Of a stretch of 64,000 nucleotides of DNA, positions 1-8,542 are shown piece after piece. The stretch's first letter is position 1, and every line of letters begins with the position of its first letter. A program made the position numbers and the translations under genes. Under the pieces are notes generated by a model. It saw only the letters and a list, made by a program, of their open reading frames with translations. It was not told where the DNA came from and searched no databases. Source of the stretch: Bacillus sp. 123MFChir2 (GTDB taxonomy: Bacteria; Bacillota; Bacilli; Bacillales; Bacillaceae_G); the NCBI RefSeq assembly GCF_000383235.1, contig NZ_KB910940.1, positions 1 to 64,000 of the forward strand. The letters run 5' to 3'.

Positions 1-269
1 GAAAAGAATTTTCGTGTTATCAACGTGTAGAAAAAGATTTGGAAATCGCAGTGTTCTTTGCCGATCCTTATTCTTCCTGGCAACGTGGGAGTAACGAAAA
101 TGCAAATGGTCTATTACGTGAGTTTTACCCGAAAAAAACAGATTTGAGCCTTGTTTCACAAGAACAATTAAATCGAGCACTACTTCTTATAAATCAAAGA
201 CCAAGAAAATGTTTAGGTTGGAAAACTGCCCACGAAGCGTTTCAGGAGGAGCTGTCGCACTTAGATTGA
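1..269 (+). CDS. IS30-family transposase, C-terminal part (cut by window edge)
   Basis: The reading frame is open from base 3, so the gene starts outside the window; an internal TTG at 39 is not the true start. About 88 residues are visible. They contain the end of the DDE integrase core typical of IS30 transposases: FFADPYSSWQRGSNENANG, with the catalytic Glu in the NENANG stretch, then the INQRPRKCLGWKTAHEAF tail that closes the family. The enzyme would cut and rejoin IS ends. The C-terminus looks full length, and the gene is followed at once by a strong terminator. Whether the element is intact cannot be judged from here. Confidence 0.85.
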   Translation, partial: KEFSCYQRVEKDLEIAVFFADPYSSWQRGSNENANGLLREFYPKKTDLSLVSQEQLNRALLLINQRPRKCLGWKTAHEAFQEELSHLD

Positions 270-292
270 CAAACCGTCTCATATAAAAAGAG

Positions 293-340
293 GCGGCTAC
301 CAAAAGTTTGGTGATTCCCGAGTTTTTGGTAGCCGCATTT
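293..340. terminator. Bidirectional terminator between the IS30 transposase and yfkK
   Basis: A 13-bp perfect stem (GCGGCTACCAAAA at 293-305, TTTTGGTAGCCGC at 324-336) is followed by ATTTTATT. It lies between two convergent genes and can serve both. Confidence 0.85.
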
Positions 341-342
341 TA

Positions 343-567
343 TTATTTCTTGATTAGTGTGCCTAATTCTTCTGTAATAGCTTGCATTTCGCTAATGCTA
401 AATGTATCGCGTTTCATAACGTGTTCATAAATGTCACGTAAGTCTTCGTACATGTCTTCATTGAAGTTTGAAGCTCTCATTGCACCAGCGTTTACCATAC
501 GTAATTTTTCTTTAATTGCTTCTACCATATATTCAACGTTCTCTTGTGTTTTTACGGATAAATCCAC
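343..567 (-). CDS. yfkK: UPF0435 / DUF1128 family protein YfkK
   Basis: This 74-residue acidic, helical, soluble protein of unknown function is recognised from the conserved family sequence ([20 protein letters not shown], then the [12 protein letters not shown] and [14 protein letters not shown] segments). Its length matches the family. A good GGGGGACAC-type ribosome site precedes the ATG. It is transcribed away from yfkJ, as expected from the B. subtilis yfkK-yfkJ neighbourhood. No catalytic motif is visible and no function is known. Confidence 0.85.
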   Translation of the reverse strand: MDLSVKTQENVEYMVEAIKEKLRMVNAGAMRASNFNEDMYEDLRDIYEHVMKRDTFSISEMQAITEELGTLIKK

Positions 568-698
568 GGAAGTGTCCCCCTTTAAAATAACATAGACTTA
601 TCTTAACATTTTTTTATCATTTCCGTTAACGGAAGTTTGTAATTTCCTTTATAAGTAATTGTTGATTGTTTATACTAAATATAAGTGAAAAAAACATA

Positions 699-832
699 AA
701 CCTGCTTTTTCTAAATGGTCGAGAGAGACTGGCCGTGCATAGGAGCTTTGCCACGTCCGATGTTTGAAACAAAAGGACGTGGCCAGAGCGGTGATTTGTG
801 GGTTGGAAAATTAAAATGGATATATAAATATA
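699..832 (+). repeat. Dispersed repeat, family B (copy 1)
   Basis: The copy shares the GAGAGAGACTGGCCGTGCATAG core and the GTTTGAAACAAAAGGA and GTTGGAAAATTAAAATGG tail with at least eight other copies in the window. It lies just upstream of yfkJ. Its middle is rearranged: a GCCACGTCC segment is mirrored by GGACGTGGC, making a strong hairpin. ORFs read across it are not coding. Confidence 0.7.
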
Positions 833-862
833 ACAAATGCATCATGAAGGGAAGAAACAAAT

Positions 863-1327
863 ATGGTTCGAGTTTTATTTGTTTGTCTAGGAAACATTTG
901 TCGTTCTCCGATGGCAGAAGCAATTTTTCGTGAGCTTGTCAAAAAAGAAAAATTAGAAACAGTAATTGCTGTTGATTCGGCTGGAACAGGGGATTGGCAT
1001 ATCGGCCATGCACCTCATCACGGCACACAGAAAATTTTAATGGAAAATGCAGTATCCTTTGAAGGAATTAAAGCTCGTCAAGTAGAAAAAGAAGACTTAA
1101 CAAAGTTTGATTATATTATTGCAATGGACAATAAAAACTTGGACGATTTAAAGGCTTTAGGTAAAGCAGGCGGCTATATCGGCAGGCTATCCGATTTTGT
1201 TCCAAACGGTGGTTGGACAGATGTTCCGGATCCATACTTTACAGGGAACTTTCAAGAAGTATATGACCTTGTAACAGAAGGATGTGCAAAATTGTTAGCG
1301 TTCATTCGAAATGAGCAAGGAATATAA
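863..1327 (+). CDS. yfkJ: Low-molecular-weight protein-tyrosine-phosphatase YfkJ
   Basis: The enzyme removes phosphate from phosphotyrosine in the cytoplasm through a cysteinyl-phosphate intermediate. The P-loop CLGNICRS sits at residues 8-15 (Cys8, Arg14). The general-acid Asp lies in the VPDPYF segment near residue 120. At 154 residues it has family length. The ribosome site GAAGGGAAG precedes the ATG at good spacing. It is first in the yfkJ-yfkI-yfkH block, an order shared with B. subtilis. The physiological substrate is unknown. A family B repeat lies directly upstream and may form part of the 5' leader. Confidence 0.92.
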   Translation: MVRVLFVCLGNICRSPMAEAIFRELVKKEKLETVIAVDSAGTGDWHIGHAPHHGTQKILMENAVSFEGIKARQVEKEDLTKFDYIIAMDNKNLDDLKALGKAGGYIGRLSDFVPNGGWTDVPDPYFTGNFQEVYDLVTEGCAKLLAFIRNEQGI

Positions 1328-1488
1328 GAATGTTAGTTCAGAAAGTAAAATGTGAAACTCTTATTGATGATGAGTTGAGCGAATCGAGCTCTTATGGTAA
1401 GTTTAATCTTAAATTTTTTCCTTTGGGATTTACTTGTTCGTTAGAGTGAGATAACTTTCTAACAAAATAGATGAAAGGGTGAAGGAAT

Positions 1489-1968
1489 ATGGCAAAGAAG
1501 GGAAATCTTGTACGAAATATTGCGATTGGTGTAGCAGCAGGTGTGGCGGTCTCTATGTTAAAGAAGGAAAATCGTGAAAAGGTAAAGCTGACAGCAGGAA
1601 AAGCAAAAACAAAAATGATTGAAATTGGTGAAAATGCAAAGCTGAAAGAAAAGGTACAAACAGTTACAGATAAAGGGCGTGAACTTGCTGATTTTAATGT
1701 TGTAAAAGCAAAGGTAGCGGAAATTAAAAAATTGACGCCAGCCGTTGTGGAAACATTAAAAGAGACGAAAGATATTTTTATGAAGAAAAACAATGTCAAA
1801 GAACAACCAGAGACAATTGAAATTCAGGCGATTGTACCAACAGAAGATTTAAAGGTAGAAGAAGTTGCATCGGAAGATCGCGGTATGAAGGAACCGATTG
1901 CAGAGGAGAAGAAATCAGAAGCGTATATTGAGTTAAAACAAAATAAAGAAGAAAAGCAAAGCGTTTAA
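1489..1968 (+). CDS. yfkI: YtxH-like protein YfkI
   Basis: The 159-residue protein begins with a short Gly/Ala-rich hydrophobic segment (NIAIGVAAGVAVSMLKKENR), as in YtxH-domain proteins. A long Lys/Glu-rich, probably coiled-coil tail with repeated KAK, VEE and EEK patterns follows. It is probably tethered to the membrane by the N-terminus with the charged tail in the cytoplasm. The position between yfkJ and yfkH, four bases before the latter, matches B. subtilis yfkI and suggests co-translation with the membrane protein. The biochemical role is unknown. Confidence 0.65.
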   Translation: MAKKGNLVRNIAIGVAAGVAVSMLKKENREKVKLTAGKAKTKMIEIGENAKLKEKVQTVTDKGRELADFNVVKAKVAEIKKLTPAVVETLKETKDIFMKKNNVKEQPETIEIQAIVPTEDLKVEEVASEDRGMKEPIAEEKKSEAYIELKQNKEEKQSV

Positions 1969-1972
1969 AAAG

Positions 1973-2836
1973 ATGAAAACATTTGTACAAAAGGCAAGAA
2001 CTCATCATGTTTTCACATTTGGAAAAGACTTGTATGATCGAACAATGCGAGATGATCTGGCGGGCTTAGCAGCACAGCTCGCTTATTTCTTCTTGCTTTC
2101 CCTTTTTCCAGCGCTCGTTTTTTTAATAACGCTTCTTGGATATATTCCAATTGAGACGGAAGATATATTAACCTTTATAAGAAATTATGCTCCTGAAGAT
2201 GCAATGAGTTTAATTGAAGCGAATGTACATACAATAATGAATAAACAAAATAGTGGATTATTATCGTTTGGTTTACTTGCCATGTTATGGTTTGCATCCA
2301 ACGGTGTCAATGCAGTGATGAAGGCATTTAACCGCGCCTATGATATCAATGAAACCCGCTCGTTTATTTTAACAAGAGCATTGTCAATTGTATTAACATT
2401 AGCAATGATTTTTATGATTGTTTTCGCTTTAATTTTACCTGTATTCGGCCAATTAATTGGCTCAGCGATTTTTAAAATTTTAGGTTTATCTGATGAATTT
2501 TCATTTGTGTGGAGTATTGTTCGATTATTACTAAGTTTTCTTGTATTGTTTAGTCTATTTTGCTTTTTGTATAAATTTGCCCCAAATCGTCATGTGAAGA
2601 GAAAAGAAGTGATGACAGGAGCATTATTTGCTACGATTGGATGGATTGTGGTATCGTATTCATTTGCGTTTTATGTCGATAACTTTGGGAATTACTCTAC
2701 TACATACGGTAGCCTAGGTGGTATTATTATTTTAATTTTATGGTTTTATTTAACAGGATGGGTAATTTTACTTGGTGGAGAAATTAACGCACTCTTGAAT
2801 TATTACCGAACGAGTGACAATAATTCCCGGAATTAA
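1973..2836 (+). CDS. yfkH: YihY/BrkB-family membrane protein YfkH
   Basis: This 287-residue integral membrane protein has about six hydrophobic segments and the family signatures LAAQLAYFFLLSLFP (residues ~27-41), FNRAYDINETRSF, and YGSLGGIIILILWFY with GGEINA near the C-terminus. The family was once called ribonuclease BN, but that activity belongs to another protein; the function here is unproven and the fold suggests transport. It starts 4 bp after yfkI with only a weak ribosome site, which points to translational coupling. Confidence 0.85.
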   Translation: MKTFVQKARTHHVFTFGKDLYDRTMRDDLAGLAAQLAYFFLLSLFPALVFLITLLGYIPIETEDILTFIRNYAPEDAMSLIEANVHTIMNKQNSGLLSFGLLAMLWFASNGVNAVMKAFNRAYDINETRSFILTRALSIVLTLAMIFMIVFALILPVFGQLIGSAIFKILGLSDEFSFVWSIVRLLLSFLVLFSLFCFLYKFAPNRHVKRKEVMTGALFATIGWIVVSYSFAFYVDNFGNYSTTYGSLGGIIILILWFYLTGWVILLGGEINALLNYYRTSDNNSRN

Positions 2837-2882
2837 AAAGAATCCTTTATTCCATACTAAGAGGGAATAGGGGGGATTATTC

Positions 2883-3002
2883 ATGGGTCAAAACAAGACT
2901 GGTAACAGCAAAAATGATAAAAATCAGCGTAAACAACACAGCAGCTCGCAGCCAAAACATAAAACGAGCAGCAGTGCGAACGGACATAATAGCTATCATT
3001 AA
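2883..3002 (+). CDS. Small His/Ser/Lys-rich hydrophilic protein (39 aa)
   Basis: The ORF begins MGQNKTGNSK and ends NGHNSYH. It is very rich in Lys, Asn, Gln, Ser and His and has no hydrophobic residues to speak of. A strong GGGGGG ribosome site lies about 6 bases before the ATG, and a terminator follows the stop directly, so the unit looks like a real gene. The composition recalls small spore or stress peptides, but I recognise no family. The function is unknown. Confidence 0.6.
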   Translation: MGQNKTGNSKNDKNQRKQHSSSQPKHKTSSSANGHNSYH

Positions 3003-3003
3003 A

Positions 3004-3034
3004 AAAAGGGTTCCCTATTGGAACCCTTTTAATT
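3004..3034. terminator. Bidirectional terminator
   Basis: AAAAGGGTTCC, a 5-base loop and GGAACCCTTTT form a symmetric stem flanked by A and T tracts. It separates the small ORF from the convergent ATPase gene, whose stop lies inside it. Confidence 0.85.
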
Positions 3035-4957
3035 ATTTGCTTTTAATAACCGTAATCCATTTAAAATAACGAGAATCGTACTTCCTTCATGACCGATGAC
3101 ACCTAACGGAAGTGCTAAAAATTGCAGGAAGTTTGAGCAAATGAGAAGCATGATAATAGTCAATGAAAAGATCACATTTTGCTTTACAATGCGATTCATT
3201 CGTTTAGATAAGCGAATGGCTTGTGCTAAGCGAGAGAGTTCACTTTTCATTAAGACAACGTCTGCCGTTTCTAATGCAACATCAGTTCCTTCTCCCATCG
3301 CAACGCCAATACTTGCTGTTGCTAAAGCAGGGGCATCATTGATCCCATCACCAACCATTGCCACTGTACCGTATTTTTCTTTTAATTGTTTAATCGTTTC
3401 TACTTTTGTTTCAGGTAAGCAAGATGCGTAATACTCTTTAATGTTACTTTCAGCAGCGATTGCTTTTGCTGTTTGTTCATTATCACCTGTAATCATAATT
3501 GCTTGGACGCCAAGAGTTTGCAGTTCACGAATAGCTGCAATGGTTTCTTGGCGCAATGTATCTTTTAAGGCAATCAGACCAAGAATACCGTTTTCATCGC
3601 TTACATATACAACTGTTTTTCCTTCTTGCTCTAAACGGACGGAAATGCCGTTATAAAACATTTTTGTTTCTTCTCCAATAAAATCAGCTTTCCCAATTTT
3701 GTAAGCTTTATTTTGCAGTGTACCTTTTAAGCCAAAGCCTGTTACATCTTCTACATTTTCTGGTTTTGTTAACGTAATTTCATATGCCTGCTTTGCATAG
3801 TTCACAATGGATTCCGCTAGAGGATGTGTAGAATGACTTTCAATGGACGCTGTAATGTGTAGTAATTGTTTTTCTGATATTCCATCACGCGTATATACAT
3901 CTGTTACTGTTGGCTTTCCTTGTGTTAATGTCCCTGTTTTATCAAAGGCAATGGCTTTTAACGAAGCTAATCTTTCTAAATGAACACCGCCTTTAAATAA
4001 AATGCCATGGCGTGCACCGTTTGAAATTGCCGACAACGTAGCTGGCGTAATCGCTGCAACAAGTGCACACGGTGAAGCAACAACGAGTAGAATCATCGCA
4101 CGGTAAAATGTTTCATTCCAGCTCCAGCCAAGCGCATAATGAGGAACGAACATCATAAGTGATACAACGAGAAGTACACCTTTCACATACGTTCCTTCAA
4201 ACTTTTCAATGAAAAGCTGTGAAGGAGATTTTTCGCTTTGGGCATTTTGCACGAGGCGAATAATTTTTTGGAACAATGTTTGATCGCTATGTTTTGTAAT
4301 TTCTACTTCAATGGCGCCGCGTAAGTTAACAGTTCCTGCGAATACTTCATCGCCAGGTTTCTTTTCATTTGGAATCGGCTCACCTGAAATAGCAGCTTCA
4401 TCAATATTCGTTTCACCTGTGCGAATCATGCCATCTGCCGGAACGCGTTCACCTGGTTTAATTAAAATGATGTCACCAATTTGTAGTTGTTCGACTGGAA
4501 TACGCTCTTCCGTCCCGTGCGAGATGCGCAGTGCTTCTTCAGGTTGTAAGTCGAGCAGTGCTGAAATTTCTTTTTGACTTTTGCTCATTGTGTAAGCTTC
4601 CAGCGCGCCGCTTAAAGCGAAGATAAAAATTAAGATGGCACCTTCTGTCCAATAGCCGATAATGGCTGAGCCGATTGCTGCAAATAGCATGAGCATTTCG
4701 ACGTTCAGCTCTTTTTCAGCGATTGTGTCTTCAATACCTTCTTTTGCTTTTGCATAACCTCCAATAATATAAGCGAATACGTAAAATATAGTTGCCGTTG
4801 TTGGCATGTCATTCTTTGTTAATAACCACCCGATCAAAATGAGAAATCCAGATGTAATTGCAAAAATGAGTTCATAATGCTTTTGAAATGTTGCAAGCCA
4901 AGATGAAGAGGGGGAAGTTCCTTGTTGCTTTGGTAAAGCCTTTACTTCAGAATTCAT
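3029..4957 (-). CDS. pfeT: P1B-4-type metal-transporting ATPase (PfeT/ZosA-like)
   Basis: This membrane pump exports a divalent metal using ATP. Start: ATG at 4957 with AGGAG upstream gives 642 aa; the longer frame up to 5077 has no ribosome site and reads through a repeat. Visible motifs are the actuator SGEP (~residues 191-194), SPC in the transport helix (~295-297), DKTGT with the phosphorylated Asp (~339) and GDGINDAPAL in the P domain. There is no N-terminal CxxC metal-binding domain. SPC rather than CPC marks the P1B-4 group. In B. subtilis the equivalent (formerly ZosA) exports Fe(II) under PerR, and a near-consensus PerR box lies about 325 bp upstream. Cobalt or zinc remain possible substrates. 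Confidence 0.8.
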   Translation of the reverse strand: MNSEVKALPKQQGTSPSSSWLATFQKHYELIFAITSGFLILIGWLLTKNDMPTTATIFYVFAYIIGGYAKAKEGIEDTIAEKELNVEMLMLFAAIGSAIIGYWTEGAILIFIFALSGALEAYTMSKSQKEISALLDLQPEEALRISHGTEERIPVEQLQIGDIILIKPGERVPADGMIRTGETNIDEAAISGEPIPNEKKPGDEVFAGTVNLRGAIEVEITKHSDQTLFQKIIRLVQNAQSEKSPSQLFIEKFEGTYVKGVLLVVSLMMFVPHYALGWSWNETFYRAMILLVVASPCALVAAITPATLSAISNGARHGILFKGGVHLERLASLKAIAFDKTGTLTQGKPTVTDVYTRDGISEKQLLHITASIESHSTHPLAESIVNYAKQAYEITLTKPENVEDVTGFGLKGTLQNKAYKIGKADFIGEETKMFYNGISVRLEQEGKTVVYVSDENGILGLIALKDTLRQETIAAIRELQTLGVQAIMITGDNEQTAKAIAAESNIKEYYASCLPETKVETIKQLKEKYGTVAMVGDGINDAPALATASIGVAMGEGTDVALETADVVLMKSELSRLAQAIRLSKRMNRIVKQNVIFSLTIIMLLICSNFLQFLALPLGVIGHEGSTILVILNGLRLLKANN

Positions 4958-4967
4958 AGCTTTGTTG

Positions 4968-5222
4968 CTCCTTTCTATTTGAGAAAAATTGATTATGAAA
5001 AGCCTTATATAACAGTGAAAGATGTATAGTAAATAAGTCCAGTTTAACTTTCCAACATATAAATTTTTGCTATGCAAAATACAATATGATCGCTAATGGC
5101 TTTCTTTTAAGTTGGAAGGTTCTTTTGCTTTGCGAATATTTTTACTAATAAATTCATCTCGTTTCACTCCTCTCTATTTGAGAAAAAGAATCATCATCGA
5201 AAGCCTTATAAAACGACGAAAG
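4968..5222 (-). repeat. Duplicated leader segment flanking a repeat fragment
   Basis: Positions 4968-5021 and 5167-5222 are ~55-bp direct repeats of roughly 80% identity (shared CTATTTGAGAAAAA and AAAGCCTTATA cores). Each carries a GGAG-type ribosome site at its 3' end on the minus strand. Between them, 5036-5096 resembles the 3' end of a family B repeat. The ATPase mRNA leader therefore contains two copies of the translation-initiation context. Confidence 0.6.
5107..5157 (-). other. Leader mini-ORF (16 codons) upstream of the metal ATPase
   Basis: The ORF reads MNLLVKIFAKQKNLPT then stop. It starts 8 bases after GAGAGGAG, in the upstream copy of the duplicated leader. It could be a translated leader peptide or the stub of a former start region left when the leader was duplicated. 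It is supported only by the ribosome site and position. Confidence 0.35.
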
Positions 5223-5281
5223 CTGCCATCCATACGGATAGCAGCATTTCTTAGAAAACACATTCTGTGTAGTTATTTACT

Positions 5282-5296
5282 TTATTATTATTCTAA
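5282..5296 (-). promoter_or_regulatory. Candidate PerR box
   Basis: TTATTATTATTCTAA matches the PerR consensus (TTATAAT-N-ATTATAA) at 12 of 14 defined positions. It lies upstream of the PfeT-like ATPase. A GCTGC-ATCC hairpin (5222-5243) follows on the transcript. PerR control of PfeT is known in B. subtilis; here it is inferred. Confidence 0.5.
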
Positions 5297-5425
5297 ATTG
5301 TAACATATGTTTCCTTATAGGGAAAGATTTTTACTCGTGAGTAGAAGTGAAAATACTTGTCTTTTTGACTTCGCTTTGTTATACATAAGTATTGTTCATA
5401 AAAAGTACGGAAAGGAAGACATCCA

Positions 5426-6376
5426 GTGAAGGCAGAAAGATTTTTTACACATCCGCTCGGTGTATTTGTTGCAGCATTAAGTGCAACTTTTCTATGGGGA
5501 AGTGCGTTTCCATTTATTAAATTAAGTTATGTCCAGTTAGACATTCAGCCTCATGAAGTAGGCGAGCAAATCCTATTTGCAGGTTACCGTTTTTTCTTAG
5601 CAGGAATGATGCTTTTATTCTTCTTTAAATTGTTAGGGAGAAATGTATCGTTTCAAAAAGGAACAACGAAGCAACTTGTTCAAATTGGTCTGTTTCAAAC
5701 GTTCTTACAATATGTTTGTTTTTATATCGGTTTAAGCTATAGTACGGGGATTGAAGGTGCAGTTATTTCTGGAACATCGTCATTTTTTCAAATTGTATTT
5801 GCGCATTTTCTATATAAAGATGATTCTTTAAATATGAGAAAAATTATTGGTGTCTCAATTGGTTTTTGCGGCGTTGTTCTTGTAAACATTCCAAAAGGGG
5901 ATATGAATTTTCACTTTGGTATTGGTGAACTGTTATTATTGGGTGCGGCAATGTTGTACTCATACGGTAACATTTTGGCGAAAGAAGGAAGTAAAACGAT
6001 GGATGTGGGCTATATGACCGCATATCAGATGATTATCGGTTCTCTAGGTTTATTGTTCATCGGAATTTTCCAAGTTGGATTGATGCCATTTACATTCCAT
6101 ATGCAAACGTTGCTTATGCTACTATACTTATCATTCTTATCAGCAGCGGGATTTTGCATTTGGAATACCGTGATGAAATACAACAAAATTGGAAAAGTAT
6201 CGATGTATATGTTTTTTATTCCGGTATTTGGTGTCATCTTATCAAGCTTGATTTTAGGTGAAGCCATTCATTCTTTCGTATTATTTGGGTTGGCGTGTGT
6301 AGCGACCGGAATTATTATCGTGAATCGTACACGTAGCGAAAGAAACACGGCGAATGCGAAAAGTAGCGTAGTATAA
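5426..6376 (+). CDS. DMT-superfamily transporter (EamA)
   Basis: The 316-residue membrane protein has about ten hydrophobic segments arranged as two EamA repeats. The first repeat carries ATFLWGSAFPFIK (~19-31) and the second AAMLYSYGNILAKEG (~176-190), a typical internal duplication. It starts with GTG after AAAGGAAG. The family exports amino acids or other small metabolites; the substrate cannot be read from sequence. It is monocistronic, with its own terminator. Confidence 0.85.
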   Translation: MKAERFFTHPLGVFVAALSATFLWGSAFPFIKLSYVQLDIQPHEVGEQILFAGYRFFLAGMMLLFFFKLLGRNVSFQKGTTKQLVQIGLFQTFLQYVCFYIGLSYSTGIEGAVISGTSSFFQIVFAHFLYKDDSLNMRKIIGVSIGFCGVVLVNIPKGDMNFHFGIGELLLLGAAMLYSYGNILAKEGSKTMDVGYMTAYQMIIGSLGLLFIGIFQVGLMPFTFHMQTLLMLLYLSFLSAAGFCIWNTVMKYNKIGKVSMYMFFIPVFGVILSSLILGEAIHSFVLFGLACVATGIIIVNRTRSERNTANAKSSVV

Positions 6377-6400
6377 AGAGGTTCATAAGAGCCTCTTTTT
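6377..6400 (+). terminator. Terminator after the EamA gene
   Basis: AGAGGTTC, loop ATAA, GAGCCTCT (one G-U pair), then a T run. Confidence 0.75.
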
Positions 6401-6525
6401 CATTTGGAAAGCGAAATTTGGTAGAGTTTGTAACAAATTTTTGATGAAAATTATAGGGAAAAGAAAGGAAAATGATGATTTTATATCGAATAAGATAGAA
6501 ATATTAATTCGTCAAGGAGAAAAAT

Positions 6526-7206
6526 ATGAATGGAATGTACGTACTGTTAATTGGACAAATAGTTTTATTTTTGTTCGGGACCGTTTATGCAATCAGACAA
6601 TCAGAACAAACAAAGAAAAATGAGCCATTACCCTTATTCGTTCGTTTACTCCTCACTTTCTCATTAACTGGAGCTGCGATATGGATGTGGGTACAGGACC
6701 CGGTAACACCTTATCGCCAGTGGGTTGCAATCGGGATGATTTTATCAACAATTGGTGATTTATTTATGGCGGGTTTAATTCCATTTGGGCATCGTCTCAT
6801 TGGTGGAATGGTGACATTTGCGATTGCACATTGCTTGTATGTCACTGCCTTTTTAGAAACGGGTATTTCGTGGAACGGCTTATACATTGGTTTGGCGGGA
6901 TATGGCTTGTTTTTAGTTATTGGATGGTTCTTTTTCATCCGAAACCATAAGCAAGATCAATTATTTACAATCGGAGCGCTTGTATATGGGCTTTGGGTTG
7001 GCGGAATGGCGTGTTTTGCGTTTGCACTTGCTTATTTGAATCAAGGAATGTGGTGGATACCAGCGTTTGGTGGTTTCCTATTTGTCATTTCTGACTTTAT
7101 TATTGGAATTACGGATATTGGTGGACGGAATGTAAAATATGATCCGCTTTTAGTTTGGGCAACATATGTGGGAGCGCAAATGTGTATTATTTATGTTGGA
7201 ATGTAA
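6526..7206 (+). CDS. YhhN/TMEM86-family membrane protein (lysoplasmalogenase-like)
   Basis: The 226-residue protein has about eight hydrophobic segments. It carries YhhN family features: IGMILSTIGDLFMAG with the conserved Asp (~81), GGMVTFAIAHCLYVTAF with the conserved His (~100), and the C-terminal PAFGGFLFVISDFIIG. The eukaryotic member hydrolyses lysoplasmalogen; in bacilli the substrate is untested. The start ATG has AAGGAG upstream. It stands alone with its own terminator. Confidence 0.8.
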   Translation: MNGMYVLLIGQIVLFLFGTVYAIRQSEQTKKNEPLPLFVRLLLTFSLTGAAIWMWVQDPVTPYRQWVAIGMILSTIGDLFMAGLIPFGHRLIGGMVTFAIAHCLYVTAFLETGISWNGLYIGLAGYGLFLVIGWFFFIRNHKQDQLFTIGALVYGLWVGGMACFAFALAYLNQGMWWIPAFGGFLFVISDFIIGITDIGGRNVKYDPLLVWATYVGAQMCIIYVGM

Positions 7207-7226
7207 ATGTTAATATATAAAATGTG

Positions 7227-7258
7227 AAAGAAGAACTGCTTAAGGGTAGTTCTTCTTT
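7227..7258 (+). terminator. Terminator after the YhhN gene
   Basis: AAAGAAGAACT (7227-7237) pairs with AGTTCTTCTTT (7248-7258). Confidence 0.75.
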
Positions 7259-7270
7259 GTTGTTAAACAA

Positions 7271-7442
7271 TATATAAATCCAATTTATTTTTTTTTTTTA
7301 CATATAGATTGCTACTATGAAAAAAGGAATCTGCACTTGTTTGCTCTTTTTGGTTTTCGCTGCGCATGTGGCAGAAATAGGCCCTGACCGCTTCTATTCA
7401 TGGCCAGTTGCTCTCGCCTACCGAAAAAGAAAAGGGTTTTTA
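7271..7442 (-). repeat. Dispersed repeat, family B (copy 2)
   Basis: On the minus strand it runs from TAAAAACCC with a T-rich loop, through GGCGAGAGCAACTGGCC and GAAGCGGTCAGGGCC, to the TAAATTGGATTTATAT tail. It fills most of the gap before the signal peptidase gene and contains no coding sequence. Confidence 0.75.
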
Positions 7443-7548
7443 TGTTAGATTTTCTTGGGTGAATTGTCCAGGTAATTTACTGATAATATAGAATTTATTT
7501 ACAAAAATATTTTATAATATAGATAATTGATAGGGAAGGGAGAGGCAT

Positions 7549-8082
7549 ATGAAGAAGAAAAGTCGTTTGCGGGAATTCATCGAAGTAGTTGCGATTGCAT
7601 GTGTGATTGCCTTTTTAATGAAAGTATTTGTCTTTTTTCCAACAACCGTGCAAGGAGCTTCCATGCAGCCTACTCTTTATGAAGGGGATAAGGTTATTGT
7701 AAATAAGTTAGCAAAGCAAATTGATAGTTACGATCATGGTGATGTCATTGTATTAAAAACGAATAATTATTATGTGAAGCGCATTATCGGTTTACCTGGA
7801 GATACGATTGAAATGAAAAATGATCGATTGTATATTAACAGCCAACTGCAAAATGAGTCTTATGTAGAAAAAAATAAGAAGTATGCAAAACAACTGATGG
7901 TGAATTTAACAGAAGATTTTGGTCCGATAAAAATTCCGGAAAATAAAATCTTTGTCATGGGAGATAATCGGTTAGTTAGTCGTGATAGTCGTAATGAATT
8001 AGGATTAATTGATAAAGATGATGTATTAGGAAGTTTAGTTGCAAGATACTACCCTTTTAACCGGTTGAAGATTATAGATTAG
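7549..8082 (+). CDS. sip: Signal peptidase I
   Basis: This membrane-anchored protease cleaves signal peptides of exported preproteins on the outer face. The 177 residues include one N-terminal membrane anchor (~10-31), box B GASMQPTL with nucleophile Ser38, box D YVKRIIGLPGD with general-base Lys77, and box E GDNRLVSRDSR. It is a single-anchor Gram-positive (SipS-type) form of usual length. The ribosome site is GGGAGAGG. The next gene follows after 13 bases, so the two are probably co-transcribed. B. cereus strains carry several sip paralogues; the exact one is not assigned. Confidence 0.93.
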   Translation: MKKKSRLREFIEVVAIACVIAFLMKVFVFFPTTVQGASMQPTLYEGDKVIVNKLAKQIDSYDHGDVIVLKTNNYYVKRIIGLPGDTIEMKNDRLYINSQLQNESYVEKNKKYAKQLMVNLTEDFGPIKIPENKIFVMGDNRLVSRDSRNELGLIDKDDVLGSLVARYYPFNRLKIID

Positions 8083-8095
8083 AAGGAGGCAATCT

Positions 8096-8503
8096 ATGGA
8101 AGAGATTGTTGGCCATATTTTAACTGGAATTGCACGGGGAGCAGTTGTACTTGGAGAAGTAGCGGCAGATACTGCTAAAGTGGTCGTTCGAGGAACAATT
8201 GGAGTTGGAAGAGTTGCACTAGAAGCCTTTGCAGAAGAAGTTGTAGAGTTAGTGCTAGAAGGTTTCGAAGGACGAGAACAGCGAAAACAAAAAAAATTTA
8301 AGCGTCATGTGGAAAAGTTAAAGGGACATGATTGGTTTAAAGTTATATATGAAAATGAAAAATGCCGAGATGTTATTCATACAGATAAACGTTATCTACA
8401 CTTATTGAGTAAAGGGCGGTATGTACAAAAATTGATTCGTAATGAAAAAGAACGTAAGCAATTTATCCAGCGAATCCGTGTTGAAGCAAAGGTGATGATG
8501 TAA
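8096..8503 (+). CDS. Hypothetical protein downstream of signal peptidase
   Basis: This 135-residue protein belongs to no family I recognise. The first ~55 residues are Gly/Ala/Val-rich and amphipathic (IARGAVVLGEVAADTAKVVV), suggesting peripheral membrane association. The rest is strongly basic with many Lys/Arg and a HDWFKVIYENEKCRDVI segment. A near-perfect ribosome site (AGGAGG) and 13-base spacing put it in an operon with sip. The function is unknown. Confidence 0.75.
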   Translation: MEEIVGHILTGIARGAVVLGEVAADTAKVVVRGTIGVGRVALEAFAEEVVELVLEGFEGREQRKQKKFKRHVEKLKGHDWFKVIYENEKCRDVIHTDKRYLHLLSKGRYVQKLIRNEKERKQFIQRIRVEAKVMM

Positions 8504-8542
8504 TTTGGGATATATAACAGGATGAATCACCTATAAGAAATG

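Noticed and set aside
715-933. ORFs on both strands across the repeat before yfkJ
   Set aside because: They lie in a family B repeat shared by many intergenic sites, overlap yfkJ and have no ribosome site.
4958-5077. N-terminal extension of the metal ATPase by 40 residues
   Set aside because: The extension translates a repeat fragment; the ATG at 4957 has a proper AGGAG and gives a family-like start.
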